From the NCBI RefSeq assembly GCF_900129445.1, contig NZ_FQVT01000003.1, positions 186,001 to 250,000 on the forward strand: a DNA stretch of 64,000 bases. Reading direction: 5' to 3'. Source of the DNA: Salegentibacter echinorum. GTDB taxonomy: Bacteria > Bacteroidota > Bacteroidia > Flavobacteriales > Flavobacteriaceae. Below, one piece after another: positions 8,377-16,990 of this stretch (the stretch's first letter is position 1; each line of letters begins with the position of its first letter). The position numbers and the translations under genes are program-made. The notes beneath the pieces are model-generated. The model worked only from the letters and a program-made list of their open reading frames with translations, ran no database searches and was not told the origin of the DNA.

Positions 8377-9249
8377 ATGAAAGGAATTATCCTCGCCGGT
8401 GGCACCGGCTCTAGACTATACCCGCTTACGCATAGTGTTTCAAAACAGTTACTGGCGGTATATGATAAACCTATGATCTATTATCCGCTATCGGTCTTAA
8501 TGCTTGCCGGGATTAGAGATATTTTGATTATTTCTACGCCTAAAGATTTACCTAATTTTAAAAAATTGTTTGGGGATGGAAGTTCTTTGGGAATAAAACT
8601 GTCCTATGCAGCGCAACCAGAACCTAATGGTTTGGCAGAAGCTTTTATTATAGGAGAAGATTTTATGAATGATGATGATGTATGCCTGGTGTTGGGTGAT
8701 AATATTTTTTACGGGCAGGGATTTAGTGACCTTTTAAAAAATGCGGTAGATAATCTTAGCAATGAAAACCTTGCTACTGTTTTTGGATATTATGTAAAAG
8801 AGCCTGAGCGCTATGGCGTGGTTGAATTTGATGTAGAAGGAAAAGCATTGCGTATTGAAGAAAAGCCAGAGCAGCCAAAAAGTAACTTTGCCGTTACCGG
8901 ACTATACTTTTACCCGAACTCAGTAATAGAAATAGCAAAATCCTGCACCCCCAGTGCCCGTGGTGAATTGGAGATTACCAGTATTAATCAGGAGTATTTA
9001 CATAGAGAGCAACTTAAAGTAGAATTAATGGGGAGGGGCTACGCCTGGTTAGATACCGGTACCCCCGAGGCGATGTTAGAAGCTTCTAACTTTGTACATA
9101 CTATAGAGAAGCGGCAAGGGTTAAAAATTGCCTGCCCCGAAGAAATTGCCTTTCGTAAAAAGTACATCTCTGAAGAACAATTGAAAAAATTAGCGATGCC
9201 ATTAAGAAAAAGTGATTACGGTAATTATTTGCTCCAACTTTTAAAATAA
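8377..9249 (+). CDS. rfbA: Glucose-1-phosphate thymidylyltransferase (RmlA), copy 1
   Basis: Makes dTDP-glucose from dTTP and glucose-1-phosphate, the step before RmlB. The 290-residue nucleotidyltransferase has the signature [13 protein letters not shown] at 6-18, the second glycine-rich segment and the metal/substrate motif VLGDNIFYG. The C-terminal helices match the tetrameric RmlA form. It follows GxxExxY copy 1 by 12 bases and is probably co-transcribed with rmlB. A second rmlA copy lies at 29682-30551, with many substitutions, so the duplication is not recent. Confidence 0.95.
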   Translation: MKGIILAGGTGSRLYPLTHSVSKQLLAVYDKPMIYYPLSVLMLAGIRDILIISTPKDLPNFKKLFGDGSSLGIKLSYAAQPEPNGLAEAFIIGEDFMNDDDVCLVLGDNIFYGQGFSDLLKNAVDNLSNENLATVFGYYVKEPERYGVVEFDVEGKALRIEEKPEQPKSNFAVTGLYFYPNSVIEIAKSCTPSARGELEITSINQEYLHREQLKVELMGRGYAWLDTGTPEAMLEASNFVHTIEKRQGLKIACPEEIAFRKKYISEEQLKKLAMPLRKSDYGNYLLQLLK

Positions 9250-9283
9250 TTAGGAAATTGTTTATATAATTTTTTCCTTTAAT

Positions 9284-9483
9284 ATCGCATCATCGCATCA
9301 TCGCATCATCGCATCATCGCATCATCGCATCATCGCATCATCGCATCATCGCATCATCGCATCATCGCATCATCGCATCATCGCATCATCGCATCATCGC
9401 ATCATCGCATCATCACATCATCACATCATCGCATCATCGCATCATCGCATCATCGCATCATCACATCATCACATCATCACATC
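9284..9483. repeat. 25-copy 8-bp tandem repeat (ATCGCATC / ATCACATC)
   Basis: Exactly 25 contiguous octamers, all in phase. Twenty are ATCGCATC and five are ATCACATC; the variants are units 17, 18, 23, 24 and 25, clustered toward the downstream end. It ends 41 bases before a predicted -7 box and 73 bases before the epimerase ATG. Near-perfect identity suggests recent slippage expansion, so copy number is likely to vary between strains. Confidence 0.97.
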
Positions 9484-9524
9484 ATCTTTAAGACTTCTTT
9501 AGTAATGGACTCAAAAAGAAATTA

Positions 9525-9532
9525 TATCTTTG
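9525..9532 (+). promoter_or_regulatory. Predicted -7 box of the epimerase operon
   Basis: TATCTTTG, identical to the box before rmlB, lies 24 bases before ATG 9557 and just after the octamer array. No TTG is present at the ideal -33 distance, so activity may depend on upstream sequence. Confidence 0.5.
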
Positions 9533-9556
9533 CCGCTTAATAATTATTACTCTTGA

Positions 9557-10552
9557 ATGACTGACTTTCAATCAAAACTACAAAACAAAAAAGTCCTGGT
9601 TACGGGAGGCGCTGGGTTCATCGGTTCCAATCTTTGTGAAACCTTAATCGATCTCAATGCACAAGTTGTTTGTTTGGACAACTTTGCTACCGGCCACAAA
9701 CATAACCTTGATAAAATTATTGAAAACAAAAACTTTCAACTTATTGAAGGCGATATTAGGGATTTAGAAACCTGTCATAAGGCTTGTAATGGAGTGGATT
9801 ATGTCTTGCACGAAGCAGCGCTGGGTTCTGTACCCAGGTCGCTTGCCGATCCTATTACCAGTAATGAAGTGAATATTTCTGGATTTCTGAATATGCTGGT
9901 CGCAGCTCGAGATGCTGAGGTGAAAAGGTTCGTTTACGCAGCAAGCTCTTCAACTTATGGGGATTCAGAAAAATTACCGAAAGTTGAAGATGAGATAGGA
10001 AAACCACTCTCACCTTATGCTATTACGAAATATGTAAATGAATTATATGCCGATATCTTTCAGGATGCTTATCAACTGGATACTATAGGACTAAGGTATT
10101 TTAATGTTTTTGGAAGAAAACAGGATCCTAACGGAGCCTATGCGGCGGTAATTCCAAAGTTTGTAATGCAGTTTATGGAACACGAGAGTCCGGTAATTAA
10201 TGGGGACGGTACCTATTCCCGGGATTTTACGTATATAGACAATGTGGTTCAAATGAATTTACGTGCTTTGACTTCAGAAAATAAGGAAGCAGTAAATGAA
10301 ATTTATAACACGGCTGTTGGGGATAGGACCAATTTGGTGGAGCTTACTCAATTACTGAAAAAACATCTTTCTAAATTTGATTCCAAAATAGCTGAGGTTG
10401 AAGTAAAACATGGGCCAAACCGGGCTGGTGATATTCCACATTCTCTAGCCTCGGTAGATAAAGCTAAAGATTTACTGGGTTATGACCCCTCGCATAAAAT
10501 AGATGCGGGCTTAAAGGAAGCAGTTGAATGGTATTGGGAAAACCTTAAATAG
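9557..10552 (+). CDS. UDP-N-acetylhexosamine 4-epimerase, WbpP/TviC type
   Basis: A 331-residue extended short-chain dehydrogenase expected to interconvert UDP-GlcNAc and UDP-GalNAc (or the corresponding uronic acids). The NAD motif is VTGGAGFIGSN at 15-25, the serine-rich AASSSTYGDS precedes the catalytic YAITK, and the C-terminal half has the NVFGRKQDPNGAYAAVIP substrate loop typical of the WbpP/TviC group. Together with the WbpO-like dehydrogenase at 11281 it would supply UDP-GalNAcA. A predicted promoter and the octamer array lie directly upstream. Confidence 0.9.
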   Translation: MTDFQSKLQNKKVLVTGGAGFIGSNLCETLIDLNAQVVCLDNFATGHKHNLDKIIENKNFQLIEGDIRDLETCHKACNGVDYVLHEAALGSVPRSLADPITSNEVNISGFLNMLVAARDAEVKRFVYAASSSTYGDSEKLPKVEDEIGKPLSPYAITKYVNELYADIFQDAYQLDTIGLRYFNVFGRKQDPNGAYAAVIPKFVMQFMEHESPVINGDGTYSRDFTYIDNVVQMNLRALTSENKEAVNEIYNTAVGDRTNLVELTQLLKKHLSKFDSKIAEVEVKHGPNRAGDIPHSLASVDKAKDLLGYDPSHKIDAGLKEAVEWYWENLK

Positions 10553-10556
10553 TATT

Positions 10557-11270
10557 ATGTTAGAGAATTTTCAAATCCAGGAATGGGATTCTGATTTCTT
10601 TGGTTTTAAAGTGGTAAAAGTTTTAGATGATTTTTTAGCTGAAGAAACTGAACTTAAATTGGAGTCTTTACACAAAAAGGAAGCAGCGCTTATTTACTAT
10701 ACTTCTAAAGAATCGAAATTTGCTGAGTTTGATAATTCTTTTTATGATGTAAAATTGGTTTCTACCCGGGTGCCTATCATTAAAAAAATGACCAATTTAA
10801 CCGAAATTCATCCTAATATTTCCTTGTACGATAAACTTCCGCCTGATGAGAAATTAATTTCTTTAGCTCGTTCAGCTGGTAAACATGGTCGTTTTGGTAC
10901 GGATTCACGTATCCCTAAAGAAGCCTTTAATGAGATATTTCATCATTGGATTATTAATTCAATAAAAAAGGTATTAGCGGAAGAGGTGCTCGTGTATAAA
11001 GAAGAGGGAGTTATAGTTGGTTTTGCCACATTAAAAACTAAGGGTAATAAAGGTTATGCTCCTTTATTAGCTGTCGATAGAGAATATGAAGGAAAAGGAG
11101 TGTCTTTTGCTTTGATGCGAGCTATCGAAACTCGTCTTGTACAGTATGGTTGTGATTATGTGATGAGTGGTACCCAGAACATAAATAAAAAAGCGATAGC
11201 AATATTCAAACGTTTCGGCACGGAAATTCAGCCGCCCGAATATATTTATCATCTCTGGAAAAAGAATTAA
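10557..11270 (+). CDS. WecD/RffC-like dTDP-amino-sugar N-acyltransferase (GNAT)
   Basis: A 237-residue protein starting MLENFQIQEWDSDFFGF. The N-terminal domain (WDSDFFGFKVVKV) and the segment LARSAGKHGRFGTDSRI followed by FNEIFHHWI resemble the TDP-fucosamine acetyltransferase WecD. A GNAT acetyl-CoA fold follows, with VDREYEGKGVSFALM and the NINKKAIAIFKRFG motif near the end. It would N-acylate a dTDP-4-amino-4,6-dideoxyhexose. That fits the rmlA/rmlB/VioA-like genes elsewhere in the locus, although its direct neighbours act on UDP-HexNAc. ATG 10557 was preferred over TTG 10524, which lies inside the epimerase gene. Confidence 0.8.
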   Translation: MLENFQIQEWDSDFFGFKVVKVLDDFLAEETELKLESLHKKEAALIYYTSKESKFAEFDNSFYDVKLVSTRVPIIKKMTNLTEIHPNISLYDKLPPDEKLISLARSAGKHGRFGTDSRIPKEAFNEIFHHWIINSIKKVLAEEVLVYKEEGVIVGFATLKTKGNKGYAPLLAVDREYEGKGVSFALMRAIETRLVQYGCDYVMSGTQNINKKAIAIFKRFGTEIQPPEYIYHLWKKN

Positions 11271-11280
11271 ATTTAAAAAA

Positions 11281-12564
11281 ATGGAAAAAAAAATAGCAAC
11301 TATTGGTCTCGGTTATGTGGGGCTTCCTTTGGCAAGACTCTTTGCTACAAGGTATCCGGTAGTAGGTTTCGATATAAATCGCTCGCGTGTACAGGAATTA
11401 ATGACAGGTCATGATTCTACTATGGAGGTGGAAGATGAGGTTTTGCAATCTGCCCTGGTAAAAAAAGACGAATTAAAAAATGGCAATGGCCTTTATTGTT
11501 CGGCCGATCTTGAAGATATTGCAGACTGTAATTATTACATTATTACGGTTCCCACGCCTATAGATAAAAACAACCGTCCAGATCTTACCCCCCTTTATAA
11601 AAGTAGCGAGACCGTGGCAAAGGTTCTTAAAAAAGGAGATATCGTTATTTATGAATCTACCGTTTATCCCGGGGTAACCGAAGATGAATGCGTGCCGGTA
11701 TTGGAAAAACACAGCGGACTTAAATTTAACGAAGATTTCTTTGTGGGCTATTCTCCAGAAAGGATTAATCCGGGAGATAAAGAACATACCGTTGATAAGA
11801 TTTTAAAAGTTACCGCTGGTTCCACTCCTGAAATTGGTAAAAAAGTAAATGAGCTTTATGCTGAAGTCATCACAGCCGGAACTCATTTGGCGCCCACTAT
11901 TAAAGTGGCTGAGGCCGCTAAGGTGATAGAAAATTCACAACGGGATATTAATATTGCTTTTGTAAACGAGCTGGCCAAGATTTTTAATATGATGAAAATC
12001 GACACCCAGGCAGTATTGGAAGCAGCCGGAACAAAATGGAATTTTTTACCATTTAAACCGGGGCTTGTTGGTGGTCATTGTATTGGTGTAGATCCTTATT
12101 ATTTAGCACAAAAAGCACAGGAAATTGGTTACCATCCAGAAATTATTCTAGCTGGAAGAAGAATGAACGATTCTATGGGGCAATATGTTGCCTCAGAAGT
12201 TGTGAAATTGATGCTGCAAAATGACCAAAAAGTAAAAGGCGCGAATATTTTGATTATGGGAATCACTTTTAAAGAAAATTGTCCCGATGTGCGCAATACT
12301 AAGGTAGTAGATGTCATTAAAAACTTAAAAGAATATGGCGTAAATCTAACAATTTACGATCCATTGGCGAATCCGGAAGAGGTGAAGCACGAATATGGCT
12401 TAGAAACAACCAGGGCCCTTCCGGAGACTAAGTTTGATGCAATTGTACTTTCGGTGGCGCATAAAGAATTTTTGGAAACAGATTTTGAAGCCCTTAAAAA
12501 TGAAAATGCTGTGGTGTATGATGTGAAAGGAGTGCTTGGAGATAGGTGTGATAAGAAACTTTAA
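11281..12564 (+). CDS. UDP-N-acetylhexosamine 6-dehydrogenase, WbpO/TviB type
   Basis: A 427-residue nucleotide-sugar dehydrogenase performing the two-step NAD+ oxidation of UDP-GalNAc or UDP-GlcNAc to the uronic acid. It has an N-terminal IGLGYVGLPLA Rossmann motif, the central dimer helix and the catalytic cysteine in GLVGGHCIGVDPYYL, the form typical of the WbpO/TviB/WecC group. The C-terminal UDP-binding domain contains ITFKENCPDVRNTKV. It starts 10 bases after the GNAT gene and is the last gene of this sub-operon; a 456-base gap with repeats follows. Choice between GalNAc and GlcNAc is not decidable by eye. Confidence 0.92.
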   Translation: MEKKIATIGLGYVGLPLARLFATRYPVVGFDINRSRVQELMTGHDSTMEVEDEVLQSALVKKDELKNGNGLYCSADLEDIADCNYYIITVPTPIDKNNRPDLTPLYKSSETVAKVLKKGDIVIYESTVYPGVTEDECVPVLEKHSGLKFNEDFFVGYSPERINPGDKEHTVDKILKVTAGSTPEIGKKVNELYAEVITAGTHLAPTIKVAEAAKVIENSQRDINIAFVNELAKIFNMMKIDTQAVLEAAGTKWNFLPFKPGLVGGHCIGVDPYYLAQKAQEIGYHPEIILAGRRMNDSMGQYVASEVVKLMLQNDQKVKGANILIMGITFKENCPDVRNTKVVDVIKNLKEYGVNLTIYDPLANPEEVKHEYGLETTRALPETKFDAIVLSVAHKEFLETDFEALKNENAVVYDVKGVLGDRCDKKL

Positions 12565-12613
12565 AAGCCCCCTAACCCCCGAAGGGGGAACTTGTGATGT
12601 TTGAATTAAAGTT

Positions 12614-12687
12614 GTGATGTTGTGAAAAAGTGATGGAGTGGAGTGACGCTGAAAAGGAGTGATGCTGTGACCATGTGATGAAGTAAA
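12614..12687. repeat. Degenerate 8-bp periodic array (GTGAT core)
   Basis: GTGAT-like pentamers (GTGAT, GTGAA, GTGAC, GTGGA, GTAAA) recur at 12614, 12622, 12630 and 12638, then at 12643, 12659, 12667, 12675 and 12683. All are in an 8-base phase apart from one 5-base step. It follows a G/C-rich hairpin-like segment (CCCCC...GGGGG, about 12569-12589). No coding potential is seen in the 456-base gap before ugd. Confidence 0.6.
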
Positions 12688-12706
12688 AATCAAAATATTA
12701 TTAAAT

Positions 12707-12788
12707 CGTCATGCTGAACTTGTTTCAGCATCTAACATAAATGGGACTTAATGTCGATCTTAGACCCTGAAAGCCGTTCAGGATGACG
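12707..12788. repeat. Palindromic intergenic repeat (CGTCATGCTGAA...)
   Basis: CGTCATGCTGAACTTGTTTC followed by AGCATCT at the left, and GACCCTGAAAGCCGTTCAGG followed by ATGACG at the right, form a large imperfect inverted repeat. This class of extragenic palindrome is widespread in many bacterial genomes. Its ends resemble those of the elements at 6660 and 15573. Confidence 0.55.
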
Positions 12789-12986
12789 TCTAAAACATGA
12801 AATATGGTTGATTATAGATACCTAATAAAATAATATATTTCAGAAGATTTGCTGAAAACACTTCGGAATAAGGTAGAATCTTGTCTCAGATTAATAAATG
12901 GCTATATCAAATATTTAAGAAATAGGAGTAAGGAATAAATGTAGGTTGATTGTAATTAGTTTGGGAGACGGATTCCAATTAACTAT

Positions 12987-13010
12987 TTAACCAATTAACC
13001 AATTAACCAA
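12987..13010. repeat. Short 8-bp tandem repeat (TTAACCAA x3)
   Basis: Three perfect TTAACCAA octamers plus a partial fourth (TTAACA) end 10 bases before the ugd ATG. They would fall in the leader of the ugd transcript and could affect promoter spacing or leader structure if copy number varies. Confidence 0.8.
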
Positions 13011-13020
13011 TTAACAAACA

Positions 13021-14415
13021 ATGAAGATTAAGAATATATGCTGCATCGGTGCCGGTTACGTAGGTGGACCCACCATGGCGGTTATCGCCCAAAAATGTCC
13101 CGAGATTAATGTAACCGTTGTCGATATTAATGCAGACCGAATAGCAGCCTGGAATGACGAGGATGTGGAAAATATTCCAATCTACGAACCTGGCTTATCT
13201 GAAGTTGTTAAAGAAGCACGGGGTAGGAATTTATTTTTCTCTACCAACGTAGATTCCGCTATAGATAAAGCCGATATGATTTTTATTTCGGTAAATACCC
13301 CTACCAAAACTTACGGAATTGGAAAAGGGATGGCTGCCGACTTAAAATTTATAGAGCTTTGTGCCCGTCAAATCGCGAGGGTTTCGAAAAACGATAAAAT
13401 TGTGGTAGAGAAATCTACTTTACCGGTGCGTACGGCAGAAGCTTTAAAAAACATTTTGGATAATACCGGAAATGGGGTGAATTATCAAATTCTCTCCAAT
13501 CCTGAATTTCTTGCCGAAGGAACAGCCGTAGATGATTTAATGAATCCCGACAGGGTCTTGATTGGTGGGGATATAGAAAATCCCGAAGGAAAGGAAGCGG
13601 TAGAAGCTTTAGTGGATATATATGCACATTGGATTCCCAGGGAACGTTTACTGACCACCAATGTTTGGTCTTCAGAATTATCTAAGCTTACCGCCAACGC
13701 TTTCCTGGCGCAACGGGTTTCCAGTATTAATGCGATGAGTGAACTTTGCGAAAAGTCTGGTGCTGACGTGAAAGAAGTTTCTAAAGCAATAGGCATGGAT
13801 TCTAGGATAGGACCTAAATTTTTACAAGCTTCGGTTGGATTTGGAGGCTCATGTTTTCAAAAAGATATCTTGAATTTAGTATATATTTCAAAATCATTGG
13901 GATTAAACGAAGTAGCCGATTATTGGGAGCAGGTAATTATAATGAACGATTATCAGAAAAAACGTTTCGCCTATAAAATTGTGCAAACCCTTTTCAATAC
14001 TGTTTCCGGAAAGAAAATTGCAGTACTTGGTTGGGCGTTTAAAAAAGATACTAACGATACCCGGGAATCTGCTGCGATTTATGTGGCAGACTATTTATTA
14101 AATGAACAGGCCGAAATCGTAGTGTACGATCCCAAAGTAAAGACCGAACAAATTTATGCCGACCTGGATTATTTAAATACCCGTTCTTCCGAAGAAAATA
14201 GGGCACAGGTAAGCGTGGTAGATACGCCTTATGAGGCAACTAAAGAAGCGCATGCCATAGCTGTTTTAACCGAATGGGATGAATTTAAAGAGCTGGATTG
14301 GGAAAAAATCTATAACGAAATGCTTAAACCTGCATTTCTGTTTGATGGCCGTAGGTTATTGGAAAGGGCTACTAAAGAAAAAATGGGATTTGAGTTTTAC
14401 GCAATTGGGAGTTAA
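13021..14415 (+). CDS. ugd: UDP-glucose 6-dehydrogenase, animal-type
   Basis: Oxidises UDP-glucose to UDP-glucuronate with 2 NAD+. The 464-residue length and motifs ([15 protein letters not shown] at the N-terminus, [11 protein letters not shown], and the catalytic cysteine in [16 protein letters not shown]) match the eukaryote-like UGDH group found in Bacteroidota rather than the shorter bacterial Ugd. The C-terminal UDP-binding domain has [16 protein letters not shown]. Its product can be used directly or epimerised to UDP-GalA by the enzyme at 28653. pseB follows after 19 bases. Confidence 0.95.
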   Translation: MKIKNICCIGAGYVGGPTMAVIAQKCPEINVTVVDINADRIAAWNDEDVENIPIYEPGLSEVVKEARGRNLFFSTNVDSAIDKADMIFISVNTPTKTYGIGKGMAADLKFIELCARQIARVSKNDKIVVEKSTLPVRTAEALKNILDNTGNGVNYQILSNPEFLAEGTAVDDLMNPDRVLIGGDIENPEGKEAVEALVDIYAHWIPRERLLTTNVWSSELSKLTANAFLAQRVSSINAMSELCEKSGADVKEVSKAIGMDSRIGPKFLQASVGFGGSCFQKDILNLVYISKSLGLNEVADYWEQVIIMNDYQKKRFAYKIVQTLFNTVSGKKIAVLGWAFKKDTNDTRESAAIYVADYLLNEQAEIVVYDPKVKTEQIYADLDYLNTRSSEENRAQVSVVDTPYEATKEAHAIAVLTEWDEFKELDWEKIYNEMLKPAFLFDGRRLLERATKEKMGFEFYAIGS

Positions 14416-14434
14416 ACCACAATAAATTAAGATA

Positions 14435-15445
14435 ATGTTAGACAATAAATCAATATTAATAACCGGTGGTACCGGTTCATTAGGGAAAGCTTTAACCGCT
14501 CATATTTTTAAAACCTACCCTAATATAAAGAAGCTGGTTATTTTTTCCCGCGATGAACAAAAGCAGTTTGAAATGGCGCAGGAGTACCCTAGGTCTGAAT
14601 TTCCACAACTTCGGTTTTTTATTGGGGATGTGAGAGATGAGGCCAGGGTAAAGAGAGCCTTAAAAGGAATAGACTATGTGATTCACGCGGCAGCAATGAA
14701 ACATGTACCCATTGCAGAATACAATCCCATGGAATGTGTAAAGACCAATATTATGGGAGCCGAAAATATAATAAACGCCTGTTTGGAGGCACAGGTGGAA
14801 AGAGTGGTAGCTCTCTCTACCGATAAGGCTGCTGCACCTATAAATCTTTATGGCGCTACTAAATTGGCTTCAGATAAATTATTTGTGGCCGCCAATAATA
14901 TTACGGGTTGGAACCCTATTAAATTTTCTGTAGTGCGTTATGGAAATGTTATGGGTTCTAATGGCTCTGTAATACCTTTTTTCTTAAAAAAGAGAAAAGA
15001 AGGGGTGCTACCCATTACAGACCCTACCATGACCAGATTTAATATTTCCCTGCAGGGAGGTGTAGATATGGTAATACACGCTTTGGAACACGCCTGGGGT
15101 GGGGAAATTTTTGTCCCTAAAATTCCTTCTTACAAAATCACCGATATAGCAGAAGCTATTGGTCCCAACTGCGAAAAACCAGTGGTAGGAATTCGTCCTG
15201 GCGAAAAAATTCACGAAGAAATGATCACCGATTCAGATTCGTATTATACTTATGACCTTGGTAAATATTACACTATTCTTCCGGCAACCCATAAATGGAA
15301 ATTAGAAGAGTTTGTGGAGAAATTTGATGCGAAAAAAGTAACTCCCGGTTTTGAGTATAATTCAGGAGAAAATGAAGAATGGGAAACAGTTGAAAATCTA
15401 AGGAATTTAATTAAAGAACATGTAGATTCAACCTTTGAAGCATAA
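14435..15445 (+). CDS. pseB: UDP-N-acetylglucosamine 4,6-dehydratase (inverting), PseB
   Basis: First enzyme of pseudaminic acid synthesis. It converts UDP-GlcNAc to UDP-2-acetamido-2,6-dideoxy-L-arabino-hexos-4-ulose. The 336-residue SDR shows ITGGTGSLGKAL near residue 9, HAAAMKHVP, STDKAAAPINLYGATK with the Y-x3-K pair, and the ending of the PseB/FlaA1 group (IRPGEKIHEEMI). The tyrosine in NLYGATK separates it from the retaining LegB-type enzyme at 39733, which has methionine there. It lies 19 bases after ugd. pseC follows after a 270-base gap with repeats. Confidence 0.96.
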   Translation: MLDNKSILITGGTGSLGKALTAHIFKTYPNIKKLVIFSRDEQKQFEMAQEYPRSEFPQLRFFIGDVRDEARVKRALKGIDYVIHAAAMKHVPIAEYNPMECVKTNIMGAENIINACLEAQVERVVALSTDKAAAPINLYGATKLASDKLFVAANNITGWNPIKFSVVRYGNVMGSNGSVIPFFLKKRKEGVLPITDPTMTRFNISLQGGVDMVIHALEHAWGGEIFVPKIPSYKITDIAEAIGPNCEKPVVGIRPGEKIHEEMITDSDSYYTYDLGKYYTILPATHKWKLEEFVEKFDAKKVTPGFEYNSGENEEWETVENLRNLIKEHVDSTFEA

Positions 15446-15458
15446 ATCGAAGGCAGAG

Positions 15459-15514
15459 GTTAGAAGTTGGAAATTAGAAGTTATGGTTAATAGCTAATAG
15501 TAAGCAGTATTCAG
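15459..15514. repeat. Degenerate 7-bp periodic array
   Basis: Eight contiguous heptamers: GTTAGAA, GTTGGAA, ATTAGAA, GTTATGG, TTAATAG, CTAATAG, TAAGCAG, TATTCAG. Phase is kept although sequence drifts. It begins 14 bases after the pseB stop codon. Confidence 0.6.
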
Positions 15515-15572
15515 GAAATCATAATCAATAAATAGGCTGTAGTCCAGAATAGTGTTGATAATATTTTTTATT

Positions 15573-15648
15573 TGTCATTCAGAGCGCAGGCACGGAGCGA
15601 AGAATCTTCAGTTTAAGAGAAAAGATTCCTCCTACGTCGGAATGACAG
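15573..15648. repeat. Palindromic intergenic repeat (TGTCATTC...GAATGACA)
   Basis: TGTCATTCAGAGCGCAGG at the left and CCTCCTACGTCGGAATGACA at the right form an imperfect inverted repeat, with an inner AGAATCTT...AAGATTCC stem. It is related to the element at 6660-6734. A hairpin could act as a processing or termination site within the pseB-pseC interval. Confidence 0.6.
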
Positions 15649-15715
15649 TTTTATAAAGCAATATTATCTATTTTAAACTAGAGCCAAGAAAATTTATAAA
15701 GATTTAAACAAAGTA

Positions 15716-16990
15716 ATGAGCCAAAAAAATAAAGATAAAATATCCGATTCCAGTTCTAGTTCATCATTGACGGGTAACCATGCTGCAATACCTTATGGAC
15801 GTCAAAATATTACGGAGGAAGATATAGCGGCAGTGGTAAGCACCTTAAAATCTGATTACCTTACACAGGGGCCGAAGATTGGAAGTTTTGAAAATGCTTT
15901 TGCTGAGTATGTGGGCAGTGAATATGCCGTGGCGGTTTCCAATGGTACTGCGGCCTTACATCTCTGTGCGCTTGCTTTAAATGTTAAGCCCGGGGATAAG
16001 GTAATAACCACACCAATTACTTTTGCGGCTTCGGCCAATTGTGTGCGCTATGCCGGCGGAGAAGTGGTTTTTGCCGATATTGATCCTGAAACTTATTTAC
16101 TAGATATTAATAAAGTTCAGGAATTATTGGAAGCTGCGCCAAAAGGAACTTATAAAGGAGTGATTCCCGTTGACTTTGCCGGAAGGGCCGTAGATATGGA
16201 AGCTTTTAGAAAACTTGCCGATGAGTATGGGCTGTGGATTATTGAAGATTCCTGCCATGCGCCCGGTGGTTCTTTTAAAGATCAATCTGGTGAAAAACAA
16301 ACCTGCGGAAATGGTAATTTTGCCGATCTGGCTATTTTCTCGTTCCATCCCGTTAAACACATCGCCAGCGGAGAAGGCGGAATGATCACCACAAATAATA
16401 AGGAACTTTACGAAAAACTCCTTCAATTAAGGACCCATGGAATCGTAAAAGATGATGAAAAATATAAGAATTCCATAGCTTTTGCAACAGGTAGTGACGA
16501 ATCCCGGATCCCGAATCCCGAATTAACGGGTTATCCAAACTGGTACATGGAAATGCAGGAACTCGGCTATAATTACAGGTTAACCGACTTCCAGGCTGCA
16601 CTGGGGGAAAGCCAGTTAAAAAGAGCTGATGATGGCTTGAATCGGCGAAGGGAAATTGCCAAAGTATATTTTGAAGCTTTTAAAGGGAACGATTTTGTAA
16701 AAGGCCAATCTGGAGTGATTGAAGGTCACGCTTATCATTTATATATCCTCGAAGTAGAAGACCGGTTAGAACTATATAATTATTTACGGGAACATAAAAT
16801 CTTTGCCCAAATCCATTATATTCCATGTCATCTAATGCCTTATTACCGGGATTTGGGTTGGAACGAAGGCGATATGCCAAATGCAGAAAAATATTACAGG
16901 CACTGTATAAGTTTGCCTATGTTTCCCACACTTTCCAATAAAGAACAGGAATTTGTGATAAATAGAATAAATGCTTTTTATAATGAGTAA
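15716..16990 (+). CDS. pseC: UDP-4-amino-4,6-dideoxy-N-acetyl-beta-L-altrosamine transaminase, PseC
   Basis: Second enzyme of the pseudaminic acid pathway, a PLP-dependent aminotransferase of the DegT/DnrJ/EryC1/StrS family using glutamate as donor. At 424 residues it has a serine-rich N-terminal extension (SDSSSSSSL) before IPYGRQNITEEDIAAV. The cofactor region is VSNGTAALHLCALAL, D and H in EDSCHAPGG, and the PLP lysine in FSFHPVKHIASGEGG. Its stop overlaps pseF by 8 bases, so the two are translationally coupled. Confidence 0.95.
   Translation: MSQKNKDKISDSSSSSSLTGNHAAIPYGRQNITEEDIAAVVSTLKSDYLTQGPKIGSFENAFAEYVGSEYAVAVSNGTAALHLCALALNVKPGDKVITTPITFAASANCVRYAGGEVVFADIDPETYLLDINKVQELLEAAPKGTYKGVIPVDFAGRAVDMEAFRKLADEYGLWIIEDSCHAPGGSFKDQSGEKQTCGNGNFADLAIFSFHPVKHIASGEGGMITTNNKELYEKLLQLRTHGIVKDDEKYKNSIAFATGSDESRIPNPELTGYPNWYMEMQELGYNYRLTDFQAALGESQLKRADDGLNRRREIAKVYFEAFKGNDFVKGQSGVIEGHAYHLYILEVEDRLELYNYLREHKIFAQIHYIPCHLMPYYRDLGWNEGDMPNAEKYYRHCISLPMFPTLSNKEQEFVINRINAFYNE

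Noticed and set aside
9284-9483. CRISPR array
   Set aside because: Units are contiguous octamers with no spacers, and no cas genes are nearby.
10524-10556. TTG start extending the WecD-like gene into the epimerase
   Set aside because: The added residues do not resemble the family and ATG 10557 follows the epimerase stop closely.
13415-13796. Antisense open frames within ugd, and similar long antisense frames within many other genes
   Set aside because: They mirror strongly coding genes on the plus strand, have no family features, and overlap completely.
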